Source of the DNA: an uncultured Lachnospiraceae bacterium
Lineage (GTDB): Bacteria; Bacillota; Clostridia; Lachnospirales; Lachnospiraceae
NCBI GenBank assembly: GCA_947178115.1
Contig: CAMWXF010000087.1
Location: 1-7,101 of the forward strand
DNA length: 7,101 nt
Reading direction: 5' to 3'
The position numbers were made by a program, and so were the translations under genes. The notes below the pieces were generated by a model. The model ran no database searches, had not been told where the DNA came from, and saw only the letters and a program-made list of their open reading frames with translations. Positions 5,607 through 7,101 of the stretch are shown in pieces; positions within the stretch are counted from its first letter, which is position 1, and each line of letters opens with the position of its first letter.

Positions 5607-6464
5607 TTACCGTATATCTCTACCGTCCTCTTCCTCCACATCCCTCGTCCGTGTTCTCCTGATATATCCTGTAATAGAATAATAGACCGGTATTGTTAAG
5701 AATACCGCCCATGCCGGATGCCACAACGAATACATCAGACCGGCATACAGAAACACCAGTAATGCCAGCACCGGATAAGCGAACAGATCCGGATTATGCT
5801 GCCGCACCGCATGGATCAGCGTGCTGATAATCGGCACCATGAAGAAAATCAGCCAACCCGGATGCCACAGATCAAAGAAGATTCCTATCAAAATATAAAC
5901 TACGATCGCAATGATACCGAGCGGAAGCTCTGCTTCCTTACCTCGTACAAAAAGGGGATCTCTCGCCTCATCCCCGTTGACACGTATGCCGTTCTTATCG
6001 ATATGTACCTCGTTGTCGTTTTTCATATCATGCACGTGGATTCCGCGCCAGCTCACATGAACCTCTCCGTCCTTGTCCTTCACATGGATACCGTCAAATC
6101 CTACATGCACATCCTCATTCACTTCATCAGCCACGCCCTGCTCATATTTCACGTTCTCCTCAGCTTGATTCTCTGTATCCGCCCCGAATTCAGCGCCTGT
6201 CTGAAGCTCCGTTAGCGACTCTTTCTGTTCCGAATCATGCGGTTCTTCGTTCTCTTCCTCCTCATGTATTTTCAGCAGCTCATCCAATGAGACATGATAT
6301 AACTTCGCCAGTGCAATCAGGTTGTCCGTATCGGGAGAGGCTTCTGCCCTTTCCCATTTACTGACAGCCTGCCTGCTGATCCCCAGCTTCTCCGCCAGAG
6401 CCTCCTGTGACAGATTATTCTCCTTACGCAGCGCTACCAGTCTGCTTGCGATTTCAAGATTCAT
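5607..6464 (-). CDS. XRE-family DNA-binding protein with His-rich repeats and a four-helix membrane tail
   Basis: The 285-residue protein starts at the ATG at 6464, which has GGAGG (6474-6470) 5 nt upstream. A start 37 codons earlier at 6575 lacks such a site and would add residues before the HTH. Residues 5-62 are a canonical HTH_3/XRE domain (S-Q-E-A-L-A-E-K-L-G-I-S-R-Q-A-V-S-K-W-E-R), so it should bind DNA. Residues 67-117 are an acidic linker. Residues 118-163 hold three copies of V-H-[VI]-x3-G-I-[HR]-V with six histidines. Residues 181-268 contain four hydrophobic helices; two are preceded by the near-identical motif L-W-H-P-[GA]-W (199-204 and 247-252), an internal duplication. A charged RRTRTRDVEEEDGRDIR tail follows. 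An even number of helices would place both ends in the cytosol. It is probably a membrane-tethered regulator, possibly sensing envelope state or metal; targets are unknown. Confidence 0.9.
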   Translation of the reverse strand: MNLEIASRLVALRKENNLSQEALAEKLGISRQAVSKWERAEASPDTDNLIALAKLYHVSLDELLKIHEEEENEEPHDSEQKESLTELQTGAEFGADTENQAEENVKYEQGVADEVNEDVHVGFDGIHVKDKDGEVHVSWRGIHVHDMKNDNEVHIDKNGIRVNGDEARDPLFVRGKEAELPLGIIAIVVYILIGIFFDLWHPGWLIFFMVPIISTLIHAVRQHNPDLFAYPVLALLVFLYAGLMYSLWHPAWAVFLTIPVYYSITGYIRRTRTRDVEEEDGRDIR

Positions 6465-6479
6465 ATGTTCCTCCGTTCC

Positions 6480-6552
6480 GAAGCGTTGTCCCCACAATAT
6501 AATATCTAGTGTTATCATAATAGATGGTATTGTATTCGGTGCATAACGCTTC
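6480..6552 (-). promoter_or_regulatory. Probable promoter/operator region of the XRE gene, flanked by an 8-bp inverted repeat
   Basis: Between the XRE start and the upstream terminator lie AT-rich minus-strand hexamers that could serve as -10 boxes: TATTAT (6504-6499) and TATGAT (6519-6514). No convincing -35 is seen. GAAGCGTT and its complement AACGCTTC lie at 6480-6487 and 6545-6552, 65 bp apart centre to centre, and enclose this AT-rich core. A shorter pair, ATCTA (6504-6508) and TAGAT (6521-6525), sits inside. Symmetric sites like these suit autoregulation by an XRE protein, but chance cannot be excluded. Confidence 0.35.
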
Positions 6553-6583
6553 TTCGTAAAATTTCTATGAGGCAATCATATAG

Positions 6584-6628
6584 AAAAAAAACTCCCTGCG
6601 CTACAACTTCTGCTTTCCAAAGCAGGAA
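6584..6628 (-). terminator. U-tract terminator downstream of the C39-like gene, with an alternative hairpin
   Basis: On the minus strand TTCCTGC (6628-6622) pairs with GCAGGGA (6599-6593), seven pairs with one G-U, followed by one G and then eight T residues (6591-6584). The loop is 22 nt. An alternative compact hairpin, CTGCTTT/AAAGCAG (6625-6619 with 6616-6610), uses the same 5' arm and would disrupt the terminator stem. The signal separates the C39-like gene from the XRE gene. The competing structures leave room for attenuation. Confidence 0.65.
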
Positions 6629-6672
6629 ATATCGGTTGCTTACACCGAATTCGTCCGCAACCTTCGGTTTCC
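6625..6672 (-). ncRNA. Compact, possibly pseudoknotted RNA element (candidate)
   Basis: On the minus strand GGAAA (6672-6668) can close with TTTCC (6629-6625), and GGTTGC (6662-6657) pairs with GCAACC (6639-6634) inside. ACCGAA (6668-6663), placed just before the inner stem, is complementary to TTCGGT (6649-6644) inside its loop. The ACCGAA/TTCGGT pairing would give an H-type pseudoknot with loops of 0, 7 and 4 nt. The element overlaps the 5' arm of the following terminator. It could be a 3' UTR fold, an sRNA, or an unrecognised riboswitch-like leader for the XRE gene. No known riboswitch class is matched. Confidence 0.35.
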
Positions 6673-6737
6673 TTTGCCCTAAATACGCTGTTTTGCAAAA
6701 GCTTCAAGCTTTCCCCATTGTTCTCTTCTCCCTATAT
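6673..6737. other. Short non-coding stretch after the C39-like gene with two small palindromes
   Basis: The DNA just downstream of the C39-like stop contains TTTTGCAAAA (6691-6700) and the overlapping AAAGCTTCAAGCTTT (6698-6712), both self-complementary. There is no reading frame of interest; an ATG near 6717 on the minus strand stops after four codons. No promoter can be supported here. Confidence 0.5.
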
Positions 6738-7101
6738 TTACTGTTCCTTCCGCACATAGGTGACAAATTGATTTCCGTTTTCTTTCAGCCATTCCGTAGA
6801 ATCATTCATACCCTTTTTATATAATGTTCCTGTGACGGGATCCATCACAACAATATTTAATTCATTAAATCCAACAATCAGCACCGCATTACCGTCATCT
6901 AACAATGCCAGCACCGGCAGATCCAGATTCACATAATAGAGTACAGCATCCAGACTGCACCCCGACAGATCGAGTATCGTGCAGTCCTGCAGATCAGATT
7001 CCAGAATCGAGAACACAGAATTTCCCCGGTTTAGCAGTCTCTCTGTATTTCTGGACAGTCCCTCATACTTCAGGATTGTGTCCAGACAAACCGCCAGTGA
7101 A
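6738..7101 (-). CDS. C39-peptidase-like protein, probably catalytically inactive (partial, 5' end outside window)
   Basis: The frame is open from the window edge to a TAA at 6738-6740, giving 120 C-terminal residues. The apparent start at 7016 is only an internal GTG; the frame continues upstream through SLAVCLDTILKYEGLS. The fold signature is that of papain-like Peptidase_C39/C39_2 domains: a C-L-x3-L-x-Y-x-G helix, S-L-D-A-V-L-Y-Y-V-N, P-V-L-A-L-L, G-N-A-V-L-I-V-G-F and V-V-M-D-P-V-T-G-T, followed by N-G-N-Q-F-V-T-Y-V. In active members the residue before A-V-L-I-V-G is the catalytic His; here it is Asn. By eye the catalytic Cys position aligns with Ser, the first visible residue. The domain is therefore probably a non-catalytic derivative. 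N-terminal domains and cell location cannot be seen. Confidence 0.75.
   Translation of the reverse strand, partial: SLAVCLDTILKYEGLSRNTERLLNRGNSVFSILESDLQDCTILDLSGCSLDAVLYYVNLDLPVLALLDDGNAVLIVGFNELNIVVMDPVTGTLYKKGMNDSTEWLKENGNQFVTYVRKEQ

Noticed and set aside
5796..6546. Plus-strand open frames overlapping the XRE gene
   Set aside because: The minus strand has a canonical HTH domain and ribosome site; the plus frames show only shadow composition.
6465..6575. Upstream start for the XRE protein adding 37 residues
   Set aside because: The extension has no ribosome site, is not HTH-like, and covers the probable promoter; the ATG at 6464 has GGAGG at 5 nt.
6643..6662. Guanidine riboswitch suggested by a GGACGA loop
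   Set aside because: Only one ACGR-type loop is present and the helices do not match the mini-ykkC or guanidine-III layouts closely enough.
1..7101. CRISPR array, tRNA, rRNA or transposase
   Set aside because: No regularly spaced direct repeats, cloverleaf patterns or transposase motifs were seen on either strand.

Overview
The window looks like chromosomal DNA of a low-to-mid GC Firmicute, most likely a gut-type Clostridia (Lachnospiraceae-like). The reasons are the strong GGAGG-type ribosome binding sites, extended -10 promoters, a preQ1 riboswitch with a QueT transporter, an XRE regulator with a membrane tail, and a very large secreted protein with Big_2-type domains. The organism is inferred from gene style only; no marker gene is present.

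Layout. (1) 4620 down to 1, minus strand: one uninterrupted reading frame of 1540 codons that leaves the window. It is the N-terminal part of a giant secreted protein: signal peptide, acidic tract, unrecognised domain, second acidic tract, Big_2 domain, seven units of about 87 residues, two more Ig-like domains, then the start of a pectate-lyase-like right-handed beta-helix. (2) 4621-4966: a divergent regulatory region with two good extended -10 promoters facing away from each other. Each -10 is directly followed by a long inverted repeat, and a 9-bp direct repeat lies between the promoters. (3) 4919-5527, plus strand: preQ1-I-type riboswitch followed by queT, the substrate-binding membrane subunit of an ECF importer for queuosine precursors. 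(4) 5537-5590: a GC-rich terminator shared by two converging genes. (5) 6464 down to 5607, minus strand: an XRE-family DNA-binding protein with a His-rich repeat segment and four membrane helices. (6) 6465-6737: non-coding DNA with an inverted repeat around the regulator's probable promoter, a U-tract terminator, and a compact possibly pseudoknotted RNA fold. (7) 7101 down to 6738, minus strand: the C-terminal 120 residues of a C39-peptidase-like protein whose catalytic residues appear to be replaced.

The genes do not form one pathway. queT and its riboswitch form a self-contained module for queuosine-precursor uptake. The giant protein is a cell-surface or secreted factor, probably a carbohydrate-active or adhesive protein. 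The XRE membrane regulator and the C39-like protein are separate minus-strand transcription units, because a terminator lies between them. The points most worth a second look are the matching inverted repeats abutting both divergent -10 boxes, the His-rich repeat linker in the membrane XRE protein, the structured RNA upstream of that gene, and the apparently inactive C39-like domain.
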